A stretch of DNA of 43,335 nucleotides from an uncultured Aliivibrio sp. (GCF_946479765.1 NZ_CAMLHO010000033.1:1-43335); one strand, 5' to 3'; shown: positions 17,227 through 25,751, counted from the first letter of the stretch. The notes: a model not told the origin generated them from the sequence alone. Numbers and translations: made by a program.

Positions 17227-18183
17227 ATGAGTGCATGGGAAGCTGCGTTTAATTTTGACTCCTTAGTTTGGGATTGGATCATCGCGATCTATCTTTTCTT
17301 AGCCGGCATGTCTGCTGGTGCCGTTATGATTTCAATTTATTTGAAGCGTAAAGTCATCGAAGGAGATCCTGCGCATAATAGCATCATTAAAGCGACCGCA
17401 ATTTTAGCGCCATTTGGTATTATTGTCGGTCTGCTTATTTTGGTATTTCATCTAACAAAGCCGTTAGTGTTTTGGAAAATCATGATTTACTTTAACCCTA
17501 CATCGGTAATGTCGATGGGGGTTATCTTATTCCAAGTGTATATGGTTGTTTTATTTGCTTGGATAGGGATCATTTTTAGAAAAGAAATCATGGGGCTCTT
17601 AAAGGGGAAATTTGGTTTTATTGATGCTATTTTGCTTAAGATAGAACAGTTTGAGAATGCATTAGAAATCGTCTTAGCGGTGCTCGCTATTATGCTTGCT
17701 GCCTATACTGGTTTCTTGTTATCTGCATTACAAACTTACCCAATGTTAAATAACCCGGTACTGCCGATTTTATTCTTGTTCTCAAGTTTGTCTTCAGGTG
17801 CTGCGGCGTGTTTATTGTTTGGTATTCTAGGTTTTGGGGAATCGAGCACAAGCACTTCAGTAAAGTGGGTCCATAATTTCGAACGTCCAGTCGTGCTATT
17901 TGAGTTGTTTGTTATTATCACTTTCTTTACAGGGTTAATTTTTAGTGGCGGCCAAGGTGAAGTTGCCGCTTGGGCTGCGATTGGTGGTGGTTTTTGGGGC
18001 ACGTGGTTCTGGGTCGGGGTTATTGGCCTAGGAATGGTTACGCCATTAGCGCTAAATGCATTCGCACCTAAAGAAGTTACGCATGGCAAAGGGTTTATCT
18101 TTGTCGTAACATCACTAAGTTTAATTGGTGTATTAATGCTTCGTACCTTTGTTTTATACGCAGGACAAATGACCGTCGTATAA
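17227..18183 (+). CDS. nrfD: NrfD, membrane quinol-oxidising subunit
   Basis: A 318-residue NrfD/PsrC-family membrane protein with eight or more helices. It oxidises menaquinol and passes electrons to NrfC. Typical N-terminus WDWIIAIYLFLAGMSAGAVM (about residues 15-34). It is cofactor-free, so the assignment rests on hydropathy, length and the N-terminal motif plus the operon. A stem-loop of unknown role lies in the 92-base gap before nrfE, making this the largest gap in the operon. Confidence 0.94.
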   Translation: MSAWEAAFNFDSLVWDWIIAIYLFLAGMSAGAVMISIYLKRKVIEGDPAHNSIIKATAILAPFGIIVGLLILVFHLTKPLVFWKIMIYFNPTSVMSMGVILFQVYMVVLFAWIGIIFRKEIMGLLKGKFGFIDAILLKIEQFENALEIVLAVLAIMLAAYTGFLLSALQTYPMLNNPVLPILFLFSSLSSGAAACLLFGILGFGESSTSTSVKWVHNFERPVVLFELFVIITFFTGLIFSGGQGEVAAWAAIGGGFWGTWFWVGVIGLGMVTPLALNAFAPKEVTHGKGFIFVVTSLSLIGVLMLRTFVLYAGQMTVV

Positions 18184-18194
18184 TGCAGTATCGT

Positions 18195-18241
18195 CATGCT
18201 TATTTTAAGTAACTTGTTTAAGTCACTGTAGGATAAGCATG
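18195..18241 (+). repeat. Intercistronic stem-loop between nrfD and nrfE
   Basis: CATGCTTAT (18195-18203) and ATAAGCATG (18233-18241) are perfect 9-bp arms around a 29-base loop with its own small hairpin (ACTT/AAGT). A T-rich stretch follows 18245-18256. It may end part of the transcription after nrfD, or protect the upstream mRNA. Confidence 0.5.
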
Positions 18242-18275
18242 GCGTTTTTATTTTTTGAGAGATCAGTGGAGTCGT

Positions 18276-20162
18276 ATGATTGCTGAAATAGGTCAATTTT
18301 GGTTAATAGCAACGATGGTGTTATCTTTTGTGGCTTTCATGTCTGCTATATATGGAATATCACGTTCTCAGAATGATTGGGCTACGTTGATTTTCCCTCT
18401 CTCGATTCTTAGTACTTTATTTTGTTTTCTTTCCGTTTCTGCATTGGGGTATGGCTTTTATATTGATGATTTTTCTATTCGATATATTGCTGAGCATTCT
18501 AATTCTGCATTACCTGTATTTTTTAAAATTGCCGCTATTTGGGGTGGGCATGAAGGATCATTATTGTTTTGGGTATTAACCTTAACGTTATGGGCAGGTT
18601 TAATTACGCTAAAGAGAAAAACAATACAAACAGAGTACGTTATTCGAGTTTTATTGGTGCTTAATGCGTTAATTACTATTTTTGCAGCCTTTACTTTATT
18701 TGCTTCAAATCCTTTCATTATTTACGTTAACACACCATTAGAAGGGCGAGATCTGAATCCAATGTTGCAAGATATTGGATTGATATTTCACCCACCATTA
18801 TTGTATTTAGGCTACGTCGGATTTGCCGCGACATTTTCATTTGCACTTGCTGCGTTGATGATGAAAGACGTACCGCAATATTGGGTTAAACACGCAAGAC
18901 ATTGGACACTATTAGCGTGGTCATTGTTGACCGCAGGGATCAGTTTAGGATCGTGGTGGGCATATTATGAGCTCGGTTGGGGCGGTTGGTGGTTTTGGGA
19001 TCCGGTTGAAAACGCCTCTTTGTTGCCTTGGTTAACCGCAACGGGTTTACTGCATACCCTAATCGCGAGTGATAAGAAAAACCAACTTTTAAAAACGTCG
19101 ATGATTCTGTCGTTAGTGACATTTTGTTTGAGTATTTTAGGGACGTTTGTTGTTCGCTCTGGGGTATTAACTTCGGTTCATGCCTTTGCGGTGGACCCAA
19201 CTCGTGGGATCATTCTTCTTCTGATCTTGTTTGTCGTTATGTTGGTTTCTTTGTCTCTGTATGCATTCAAAAGTAGACAGTTAAATAGCCAGCCTATTCG
19301 TCATTTTATCAGTCGTGATTTTCTATTTTTATTGCTTGCGGGTTTATTTTCAATCGCGACCATTACCGTGTTACTTGGTACTTTTTATCCAATGATTTTT
19401 CAGATCTTTGGACTTGGCAATATTTCTGTAGGCGCACCTTATTTTAATTTGTTGTTTGTGCCAATGGCGATAATGGCATTGTTGCTGATGGCCGTGTCGG
19501 TGTTTGTTCGTTGGGGAGGAAAGACGACAAATGCAAATACCAAGACGATGGTCATTTCAAGCTTAGTTTCGATTGTGCTAGGACTTGGAATATATCGTGT
19601 TCAATATGAAAATATGGCACTCATTCCTAGCTTGGTTTGGGTGCTGGCTTTGGCGGTAATAATAGGCTCTGTCTGGTCGCTGCAACAGTCTAAAGGCAAA
19701 GCGATAGGAATGGTTATCGCGCACATTGGTATTGCAATTGTGATGATAGGTGCTGCGATGAACAGTGAACACTCTTTTGAAAGCAGTGCAAAAATGGAAC
19801 CAGGTATTATAGCTAAACTCGCCAATTATGAGATCACTTATAAAGAAACCGAACTACTGGTAGGTTCAAATTACACCGCAGAACAAGCGAATTTATTGAT
19901 CAGTGAAAATGGTAAAGAAATAGCCATGGTTCAGCCGCAGCGTCGTCATTATCAAGTTCGAGTAATGAATATGAGTGAACCTGCAATGCATTGGTTTTGG
20001 CATGGTGATATATACGTGACGTTAGGTGAAAAATTAAAAGACGGCAGTTTCGCATTACGTTTACAATATAAGGCATACGTTCGATGGATTTGGTTTGGTT
20101 CTATTTTGATGGCGCTAGGCGGGGTATTGGCAATGATAAAGCGAAAGAGTAGTAAGAAATGA
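18276..20162 (+). CDS. nrfE: NrfE, CcmF-like haem lyase subunit
   Basis: A 628-residue polytopic membrane protein of the CcmF/CycK/NrfE family that ligates haem to apocytochrome, here probably the CxxCK site of NrfA together with NrfF and NrfG. It carries the haem-handling motif WGGWWFWDPVENAS (about residues 236-249) and many hydrophobic segments. The ATG at 18276 (GGAG 4 bases upstream, MIAEIGQF start typical of CcmF) is preferred to an in-frame TTG at 18255. It is longer than E. coli NrfE (about 550) and near CcmF size. Its stop overlaps the next gene by ATGA. Paralogy with a housekeeping ccmF elsewhere is expected but not visible here. Confidence 0.92.
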   Translation: MIAEIGQFWLIATMVLSFVAFMSAIYGISRSQNDWATLIFPLSILSTLFCFLSVSALGYGFYIDDFSIRYIAEHSNSALPVFFKIAAIWGGHEGSLLFWVLTLTLWAGLITLKRKTIQTEYVIRVLLVLNALITIFAAFTLFASNPFIIYVNTPLEGRDLNPMLQDIGLIFHPPLLYLGYVGFAATFSFALAALMMKDVPQYWVKHARHWTLLAWSLLTAGISLGSWWAYYELGWGGWWFWDPVENASLLPWLTATGLLHTLIASDKKNQLLKTSMILSLVTFCLSILGTFVVRSGVLTSVHAFAVDPTRGIILLLILFVVMLVSLSLYAFKSRQLNSQPIRHFISRDFLFLLLAGLFSIATITVLLGTFYPMIFQIFGLGNISVGAPYFNLLFVPMAIMALLLMAVSVFVRWGGKTTNANTKTMVISSLVSIVLGLGIYRVQYENMALIPSLVWVLALAVIIGSVWSLQQSKGKAIGMVIAHIGIAIVMIGAAMNSEHSFESSAKMEPGIIAKLANYEITYKETELLVGSNYTAEQANLLISENGKEIAMVQPQRRHYQVRVMNMSEPAMHWFWHGDIYVTLGEKLKDGSFALRLQYKAYVRWIWFGSILMALGGVLAMIKRKSSKK

Positions 20163-20683
20163 AGCCAGCAATAAAAGTAGGATTAGTCATTGGAATATGC
20201 GCGATAATCTTTAGTGTGTTATTTACAGGATTAGAAACCAAAGAATCGAGCACATCGACGGCAATGGTGGGAGAGAGCGTGCCTACGTTTGAATTACCAG
20301 AAGTCATGGATACGTCTGTATTATTAAATGAGTCTTTATTTCAGCAACAGCCATTAACTTTGCTAAATGTTTGGGCTGCGTGGTGTGGGATTTGCAAAAC
20401 AGAACATCAGTTTTTACATCAGTTAAAAGAGCAGGGCATAACCATTATTGGTTTAGATTATCGAGATGATCGCATTGCGGCTAAACAAGTGTTAGAGCAG
20501 ACAGGTTCGCCATATCAAGCGGTGATTTTTGATCCAAGAGGATCGCTAGCGATGGATTTAGGTGTTTTTGGTACGCCGACCACTTTCTTAATTGATCAGA
20601 AAGGAGTGATATTGCATCGCTTTACTGGCGCTTTAGATGAGAAAAAATGGCAACGTGAATTTGCTGACTTTTTTGAGGAATAA
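20159..20683 (+). CDS. CcmG/DsbE-like thiol reductase of the nrf locus
   Basis: A 174-residue membrane-anchored periplasmic thioredoxin (anchor about 5-24). Active site WCGIC (Cys76, Cys79) and the cis-Pro loop FGTPTTFLID. The CcmG class keeps apocytochrome haem-binding cysteines reduced for haem attachment. It overlaps nrfE by 4 bases and is followed 2 bases later by nrfF, so it is part of the haem-ligation module. E. coli nrf has no such gene and relies on the general CcmG; a dedicated copy suggests a self-contained NrfA maturation set. The role is inferred from motif and context. Confidence 0.92.
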   Translation: MKPAIKVGLVIGICAIIFSVLFTGLETKESSTSTAMVGESVPTFELPEVMDTSVLLNESLFQQQPLTLLNVWAAWCGICKTEHQFLHQLKEQGITIIGLDYRDDRIAAKQVLEQTGSPYQAVIFDPRGSLAMDLGVFGTPTTFLIDQKGVILHRFTGALDEKKWQREFADFFEE

Positions 20684-20685
20684 TA

Positions 20686-21144
20686 ATGAAGCGTTTTTTT
20701 AATCTATTGGTGCCATTATTCTGTTTATGCTCCGTATTTTCCGTTAATGCATCATTGGATAGCAGTAATAGTTTATTTGTTGCCGCTGACAAAGCGACGA
20801 TAGAAAGCGTAGAACTGTTTAAGTTTGATTCTTCAGAGCAACAGCAGCAAGCGATCGCCTTGGCAAAAAGCTTACGTTGTCCACAATGTCAAAATCAAAA
20901 CTTAATTGAGTCAAATTCACCGATAGCGAAAGATCTCCGCTTAGAAGTGTATCAGCAAATCAAAGTGGGAAAGACAGATGAAGAGGTCGTGAGTTTCATG
21001 ACGCATCGTTTTGGCGATTTTGTTTTATATGAACCGCCATTAAATGCGAAAACCTATGTGCTCTGGCTATTGCCTTTATTACTACTTATTGGTTTTGGCA
21101 TTATGGCGGTCAAATCGGTGAAGAAAAACGTTAATTCACTTTAG
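20686..21144 (+). CDS. nrfF: NrfF, CcmH-like haem-lyase subunit
   Basis: A 152-residue protein with a signal peptide (about 1-22), the CcmH-family redox motif LRCPQCQNQNLIESN (Cys65, Cys68), a DLRLEVYQQI segment and one C-terminal membrane helix (about 125-143). It works with NrfE to reduce and deliver apo-NrfA for haem attachment. It is the last gene of the operon. Its 3' end overlaps the convergent pgpB gene by 14 bases, and no terminator was found there. Confidence 0.94.
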   Translation: MKRFFNLLVPLFCLCSVFSVNASLDSSNSLFVAADKATIESVELFKFDSSEQQQQAIALAKSLRCPQCQNQNLIESNSPIAKDLRLEVYQQIKVGKTDEEVVSFMTHRFGDFVLYEPPLNAKTYVLWLLPLLLLIGFGIMAVKSVKKNVNSL

Positions 21145-21862
21145 GAGATGTTGTCTCTAAATTAATCGTTGGTACACAAAGAATCAAAATCGATGCACTG
21201 ATCAGTGACGCAATAAGATCTGTTGGCCAGTGCATTCCAAGCCAAACACGACTAAAGCCAACGCCTACACCCCAAGTAATCACAACTGCGGTTAGTGCAT
21301 AGTGCTTATGTCGTAGCAAAAAACCTCCCCAAAATAAAACACAGATAGCGGCGAAAATAGTATGGCCTGATGGGAATGAATAATTCATGCCTTGACGCCA
21401 TTGGTCTATACGTGCGGGGCTTACTTGCTGTTTAACTTGAGTAATAAGAGTTTCTTTGTTTTCTTCACTGAGCGTATAAAAATCAGCGGTATTATCGATT
21501 AAATCAACCTGAACTAAAGCTTGAGTGTAAGGGCGGGGGATCTCAGTCACTGCTTTAACACCAATTTTTAGCATTAAACTTAATAGTAAAAGAATTGCAA
21601 ATTGTAGGTAGAGAGAAAGTATCTTCTTTATTGGTAAACGTTTGATAATAGGAATACAACAGAGTATCGCTGAAGTAAGCAAAAACATGGGAGAGCCGGC
21701 TGAGCGGCTGAGCAAGGTTAGAATGAGGCTTTCTGTATTTGATAACAGATCGAATAAATTAGGAGTAGATGTAAGCAAAAGCACCATTAGCATACTTAAG
21801 ATAAAGAATACAAAGGTGATTAATTCGTAGATTCTATTTTTTGGTGAAAAAGTAAACTGCAT
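21131..21862 (-). CDS. pgpB: PgpB-like PAP2 lipid phosphatase
   Basis: A 243-residue inner-membrane PAP2 phosphatase with complete motifs: Kx6RP (Lys103 to Arg110-Pro111), PSGH (164-167) and SRx5HxxxD (Ser204, Arg205, His211, Asp215). PgpB removes phosphate from phosphatidylglycerophosphate, undecaprenyl pyrophosphate and related lipids on the periplasmic side. Length and the long loop between motifs 1 and 2 match E. coli PgpB (254 residues). The gene is convergent with nrfF (14-base overlap) and divergent from the GNAT/Nudix-PAP2 pair. Confidence 0.9.
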   Translation of the reverse strand: MQFTFSPKNRIYELITFVFFILSMLMVLLLTSTPNLFDLLSNTESLILTLLSRSAGSPMFLLTSAILCCIPIIKRLPIKKILSLYLQFAILLLLSLMLKIGVKAVTEIPRPYTQALVQVDLIDNTADFYTLSEENKETLITQVKQQVSPARIDQWRQGMNYSFPSGHTIFAAICVLFWGGFLLRHKHYALTAVVITWGVGVGFSRVWLGMHWPTDLIASLISASILILCVPTINLETTSPKVN

Positions 21863-22031
21863 AATGATTCGGTTAAATAAGTTTCAATATGGTTAGTGTA
21901 CCTTTTCTAAGGCGATTAACGTCAAAATAAAGTAAGGAAAGGTATTATGAATGTAAGAAGTGATGATACAGAACTTTTTTTTGTTTATAAATCATGGTCT
22001 AATTGCATGTCACTTCTTATTTGGTATCTAC

Positions 22032-22517
22032 ATGACTTCAGTTATTCGTCGAGCAAAAGAAACGGATCTTTTTCGCTTAAATTCAATGATGTATCAATTA
22101 CATGATGAGCATCATCAGCAATGCCCTGAACTATTCAAAACGGCTTCAGAGATAGAAGAAGAGAAAAGTATTGCCCGCTATTTAGATGACCCTGAATGCA
22201 TGGTGTATGTGGCAGAATTAGAAGGTAGCGTTATTGGTTTTGTGACAGGACATTTTTGTGAATTAATTTCAACCGTAAGTAAACCAGTAATGATGGCAAC
22301 GATTGATGAGCTGTATGTTGAAGAAACAAGTCGAAGAGAAGGTGTTGCTGAAAAACTAATAACGAGAATGGAACAAGAATTAAAAGATTATGGCGTTAAA
22401 GAGGTTTTTGTTGAAGTGTGGGGTTTTAATCAGGCCGCATTAGATTTTTATCATCAGCAAGGCATGAAAGAACACATCCATTATTTACGTAAAGCCCTAA
22501 AAGAGAATGGAATATGA
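22032..22517 (+). CDS. GNAT-family N-acetyltransferase
   Basis: A 161-residue cytosolic acetyltransferase of unknown substrate. It begins directly with the first GNAT strand (SVIRRAKETD), followed by VYVAELEGSVIGFVTG, the acetyl-CoA motif A region DELYVEETSRREGVAEKLI (about 95-113) and VEVWGFNQAALDFYHQQGM. The frame stays open upstream to 21960, but those 24 residues are hydrophobic and outside the fold, so the ATG at 22032 is preferred although its ribosome site is weak. A strong AAGGAAAGG at 21934-21942 instead serves a small ORF at 21947 in another frame. It overlaps the Nudix-PAP2 gene by ATGA, so the two are translationally coupled. Confidence 0.85.
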   Translation: MTSVIRRAKETDLFRLNSMMYQLHDEHHQQCPELFKTASEIEEEKSIARYLDDPECMVYVAELEGSVIGFVTGHFCELISTVSKPVMMATIDELYVEETSRREGVAEKLITRMEQELKDYGVKEVFVEVWGFNQAALDFYHQQGMKEHIHYLRKALKENGI

Positions 22518-23983
22518 ATAAGGTGTTTACTCTCTGTTTATTGTTGTCGTCGTTTTTTACCTCATTTTTATCAATGCCAGCACTAGCGGATCAAGAGGTT
22601 ACTTCAAAAGGAGCCGTCTGTGTTGTGGATGATGGTTTTCGTGTCGTTTTGATTGAAGAATTAATTACGGGAAAACTATCATTGCCCGGAGGGTTGATTG
22701 ACGAGGGAGAAACGCCTCAACAAGCCGCTGAAAGAGAAACATGGGAAGAAGCAGGGCTTGTTGTTGTAGCAAAAGATCAATTGTATAAAGACGATAAAGC
22801 AACGGTTTTTCGCTGTGTAAGTGACTCTGATATTGTTGTTTTTGATCTACAAACAAATGATGGTTTATTTCGGATTCCATCTTGGTTTGCTCCTCATTAC
22901 GGCACCGAAACTGAAGCTGTCTATCTAAGTGAACCATATAAAATAAGTCCAGAACAATACCGCTATCCACAACAATTAGAATTACTGCAACAATGGTTTG
23001 CTAAGCCGCTGGACAGTCATAACCAAATCACGTGGGTAACGGATCTTATTGGTCAAGCGAGCAATATTCATCAAGCTGAATTGGGGCTATTGATGTCGTT
23101 ACGCGAAAGTATCAATAGCTTGCCAGCTGTTATTAACATTAGTATTAAAATGTTTTTTACGATAATCAATGAAACAGGCACAGAAGCTTTTGTCTACTTT
23201 TTATTTATTGTAGCCCTTGTTTATTTTGGTCGAGGAACCGCGTTAACCTTATTGTTTGGTATTGTATTAACCATTATTTTTACAGAATTAGCAAAGTTAG
23301 GTCTGGCTTTACCTCGTCCGTTTGTTTATGTCCCTCAATTGCAATTAACGCAAGCGAGTGGGTTTGGAATGCCAAGTATGAACGCCATGCTTGCTACCGT
23401 TATTTACGGAATATTTTATCTCGCTTTAAAGAGAAGGAAAATAGCACCAGCAGTACTCAACCGTTTCGCGTTATTTTTTGTTGGCTTAATAATTACCCAA
23501 TCCATCGCTCAGGTATGGCTAGGTATTCATTTTCTGACGGATGCCATCGTGGGGATTGCACTGGGTGCAATGGTGACTGTTCATTTTTCAAATCTGCAAA
23601 AAAAACATGGGGATTTACTGTATCGCGTGATTGAGAGTATACAGTTTTGGTTAATTATTGCGATTGTCTCAAGCGGTATTGCGCTTACCATGCAATATAT
23701 GAATTATTTATATATGGCTGCGATATGTTGGGGAGTGGTACTTGCTATTTTTGTCTCAAAAGGCGAAGTCATAAAGAGAGTAAGAACTCGCGTGATTACC
23801 TTACTTACTTTGTTTTTAGCAATACTAGTTAGTCGTTATGGGGTAAGTGTATTATTAGACTCACTAGAAAGTAGTTCTCTTATTGTCTTAATGGTAAAAG
23901 CGATAGCAAATTTCTCTTTGATATTTGTGATTATCGTACTGGCAACTTGGTTACCGTGTCGCTTAGAGAGTAAAAAGGCGTAA
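22514..23983 (+). CDS. Exported Nudix hydrolase fused to a degenerate PAP2 membrane domain
   Basis: A 489-residue fusion. Residues 1-26 are a Sec signal (cut after PALA). Residues 30-165 are a Nudix domain with a complete box: GLIDEGE, then RETWEEAGL (about 60-82), which has the metal-binding Glu residues. Residues 200-360 are a PAP2 domain: motif 1 is intact (Lys261 to Arg268-Pro269), but motif 2 is PSMN instead of PSGH (287-290) and motif 3 has Ala-Gln for Ser-Arg (332-333) while keeping His339 and Asp343. About four more helices follow. Both domains would face the periplasm. Nudix enzymes cleave nucleoside or other diphosphates linked to another group; the substrate here is unknown. Coupled to the GNAT gene. 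Confidence 0.87.
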   Translation: MNKVFTLCLLLSSFFTSFLSMPALADQEVTSKGAVCVVDDGFRVVLIEELITGKLSLPGGLIDEGETPQQAAERETWEEAGLVVVAKDQLYKDDKATVFRCVSDSDIVVFDLQTNDGLFRIPSWFAPHYGTETEAVYLSEPYKISPEQYRYPQQLELLQQWFAKPLDSHNQITWVTDLIGQASNIHQAELGLLMSLRESINSLPAVINISIKMFFTIINETGTEAFVYFLFIVALVYFGRGTALTLLFGIVLTIIFTELAKLGLALPRPFVYVPQLQLTQASGFGMPSMNAMLATVIYGIFYLALKRRKIAPAVLNRFALFFVGLIITQSIAQVWLGIHFLTDAIVGIALGAMVTVHFSNLQKKHGDLLYRVIESIQFWLIIAIVSSGIALTMQYMNYLYMAAICWGVVLAIFVSKGEVIKRVRTRVITLLTLFLAILVSRYGVSVLLDSLESSSLIVLMVKAIANFSLIFVIIVLATWLPCRLESKKA

Positions 23984-24010
23984 TAAAGAAAAAGAGGTAA
24001 GAAGAGTAGC

Positions 24011-24044
24011 TTGGTTGTCTTAATTGGATTTTTAAGGCAACCAA
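24011..24044. terminator. 13-bp hairpin between convergent genes
   Basis: TTGGTTGTCTTAA (24011-24023) pairs with TTAAGGCAACCAA (24032-24044) with one G-T pair and an 8-base loop. It lies between the Nudix-PAP2 stop and the convergent Sel1 gene. The stem is strong, but neither strand has a good T tract. Confidence 0.55.
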
Positions 24045-24061
24045 TGGGAGAAAATAACGTA

Positions 24062-24757
24062 TTATTCTGAATGTGCTTCTAGCCATTTTAAGGCTTCATT
24101 CTGAATTGATATTTTTGTTGTTTTGTATAGTTTCTCACCTGTAAAGTCACGGTAGGTTTCTGCTTCTGGGTAGGCTTTTGCAGCGGCTAAATTAAACCAA
24201 AAATACGATTTTTCCATATCTTGCTTAACGTTGCTCCCTTTAAAATAGAGAAAGCCAAGATTTCGCATTGCCGTAGCATTACCTAATTCTGCCGCTCGGA
24301 TATAAAGCAGCTCTGCTTGATGAATGTTTTGAACTAACCCATTACCTTGTAAGTATAAATCAGCAAGGTTGTTCATTGCATTGCTGTTATCCATATCGAT
24401 GGCTTTATTGTACCAGTCGATAGCGATAGGGAATTTATCTTGTGATTCATACACCTTACCGAGATTGTAATAAGCCATTGAGCTTTCATTTTCCGCGGCT
24501 TTGGTAAAGTATTGGATTGCTAAACTAGAGTTAGCCTCAGTACCTATTCCTTTAGTATAAATGACGCCAATCTTATTTTGAGCCTCGATAGATCCATTAT
24601 TGGCAGCACTTGTTAGCCAGGTAATCGCTTCTTTATAATTATCTTGGTTTAGATAAGCTGTACCTTTTAGATAATCATTATGTGCTTCTGTATTAGCAAA
24701 AGCTAAGGAGCTGCATAATGATGCTGATAGCAGGAGAGTTTTTAATATTAATTTCAT
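24062..24757 (-). CDS. Exported Sel1-repeat protein
   Basis: A 231-residue protein with a clear signal peptide (cut after LAFA, about residue 21) and about five Sel1/TPR-like repeats: EAQNKIGVIYTKGIGT, MAYYNLGKVYESQ, NAMNNLADLYLQGNGL, TAMRNLGFLYFKGSNV and a final WFNLAAAKAYPEA. Sel1 proteins are alpha-solenoid adaptors; in bacteria many are periplasmic and bind partner proteins. No enzyme motif. It lies downstream of the MscS gene on the same strand (118-base gap), so it may be in the same transcript as the channel and the membrane ATPase. A second Sel1 gene flanks the other side of that pair. Confidence 0.85.
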   Translation of the reverse strand: MKLILKTLLLSASLCSSLAFANTEAHNDYLKGTAYLNQDNYKEAITWLTSAANNGSIEAQNKIGVIYTKGIGTEANSSLAIQYFTKAAENESSMAYYNLGKVYESQDKFPIAIDWYNKAIDMDNSNAMNNLADLYLQGNGLVQNIHQAELLYIRAAELGNATAMRNLGFLYFKGSNVKQDMEKSYFWFNLAAAKAYPEAETYRDFTGEKLYKTTKISIQNEALKWLEAHSE

Positions 24758-24875
24758 TACAGAACCAAGGGTTTAGCTAATATAGAATGATATGTTATCA
24801 ATAAAGTAAGAGGACAGCGAGAGATAAATTTATAGGTTAATGGTGCTCTATCCAATAGAGAGCATCACGATATGT

Positions 24876-25751
24876 CTATTTATTTTGAATAGCAATGGAA
24901 GGAGGGAGAATATTTGATTTTCTAAACTCTTGCATTACACGAAGAGTAATATCGGTTTCAAATAATTTCTCAACTTTAATATCAACAACATAAGCTTTAC
25001 AGGTTAGCTGGATTGCTAAATAGTTGTCTGTGATGGTTTGTTTTACGAGCACCACAACCGGTTTTGGTAGATGGATATAACGGCTTGACGAAGCGGCTTC
25101 TTGAATAATATCACGAGCAATATTAATATCTTGATCCATCCCAATATAGAAAGGGATAACCACTTGCATATCCAATGCACCGTAGTTACCACTCATTGCC
25201 ACTTCATTTAAAAATTTATTGTTTGGGATCGTAATAATATCGTCATTGAGTGTTTGCATACGAACAGAACGTAAACCAATGGCAATGATGTCACCATAAT
25301 GCCCTTCAAAAGTGACTCGGTCGCCGACTTGAAATGGTCGGTCTATCATTATTGTTAGGCCTGCAATAAACGAGGCGGTAAGATCTTTTAATGCAAAACC
25401 AACCGAAACTGCCAGAGTCCCCCCAATTAATGCGAGAACCCTTTCATCAACGCGGAAACTGAGCATAAATACAGTCATACCCGTAGACATATAGATAAAG
25501 AATTGGAAAAAAGACTGCAGTTTTTGCATTAGCATTCGGCGTTGTGCAAATTGGCTACTAATGCCATCAACAATCGATTGAGTAAAGCGAAGTAATAACC
25601 AAGCAATAAAAACAATGATGAATGAGAATGCAACACCGCTCCATCGGATCAAACTTGCGAATTGGTGCAGATTATCAAGCGATTGAGGCTCTTCAGCAAA
25701 GACGGTGTTGCCAAAGCTGAACATAATAAAAAAGACAAATAATCGAAGCAT
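24876..25751 (-). CDS. MscS-family mechanosensitive channel
   Basis: A 291-residue small-conductance channel. N-terminal signal-like helix (about 1-19), two further membrane helices (about 35-55, 78-98), then the pore helix TM3 with GGTLAVSVGFALKDLTASFIAG (about 113-134, covered in parts) and the MscS beta domain IMIDRPFQVGDRVTFEG...GDIIAIGLRSVRMQTLNDD. The C-terminal cytoplasmic vestibule is complete and ends SIAIQNK. MscS channels release osmolytes on hypo-osmotic shock, but small homologues also act as gated channels in other settings. Only 1 base separates it from the upstream ATPase gene on the same strand, a firm operon that suggests the two work together. Confidence 0.92.
   Translation of the reverse strand: MLRLFVFFIMFSFGNTVFAEEPQSLDNLHQFASLIRWSGVAFSFIIVFIAWLLLRFTQSIVDGISSQFAQRRMLMQKLQSFFQFFIYMSTGMTVFMLSFRVDERVLALIGGTLAVSVGFALKDLTASFIAGLTIMIDRPFQVGDRVTFEGHYGDIIAIGLRSVRMQTLNDDIITIPNNKFLNEVAMSGNYGALDMQVVIPFYIGMDQDINIARDIIQEAASSSRYIHLPKPVVVLVKQTITDNYLAIQLTCKAYVVDIKVEKLFETDITLRVMQEFRKSNILPPSIAIQNK

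Noticed and set aside
17736-18296. 186-codon - strand frame opposite nrfD
   Set aside because: Antisense shadow of a clear membrane protein gene; the composition is not protein-like and no start signal was found.
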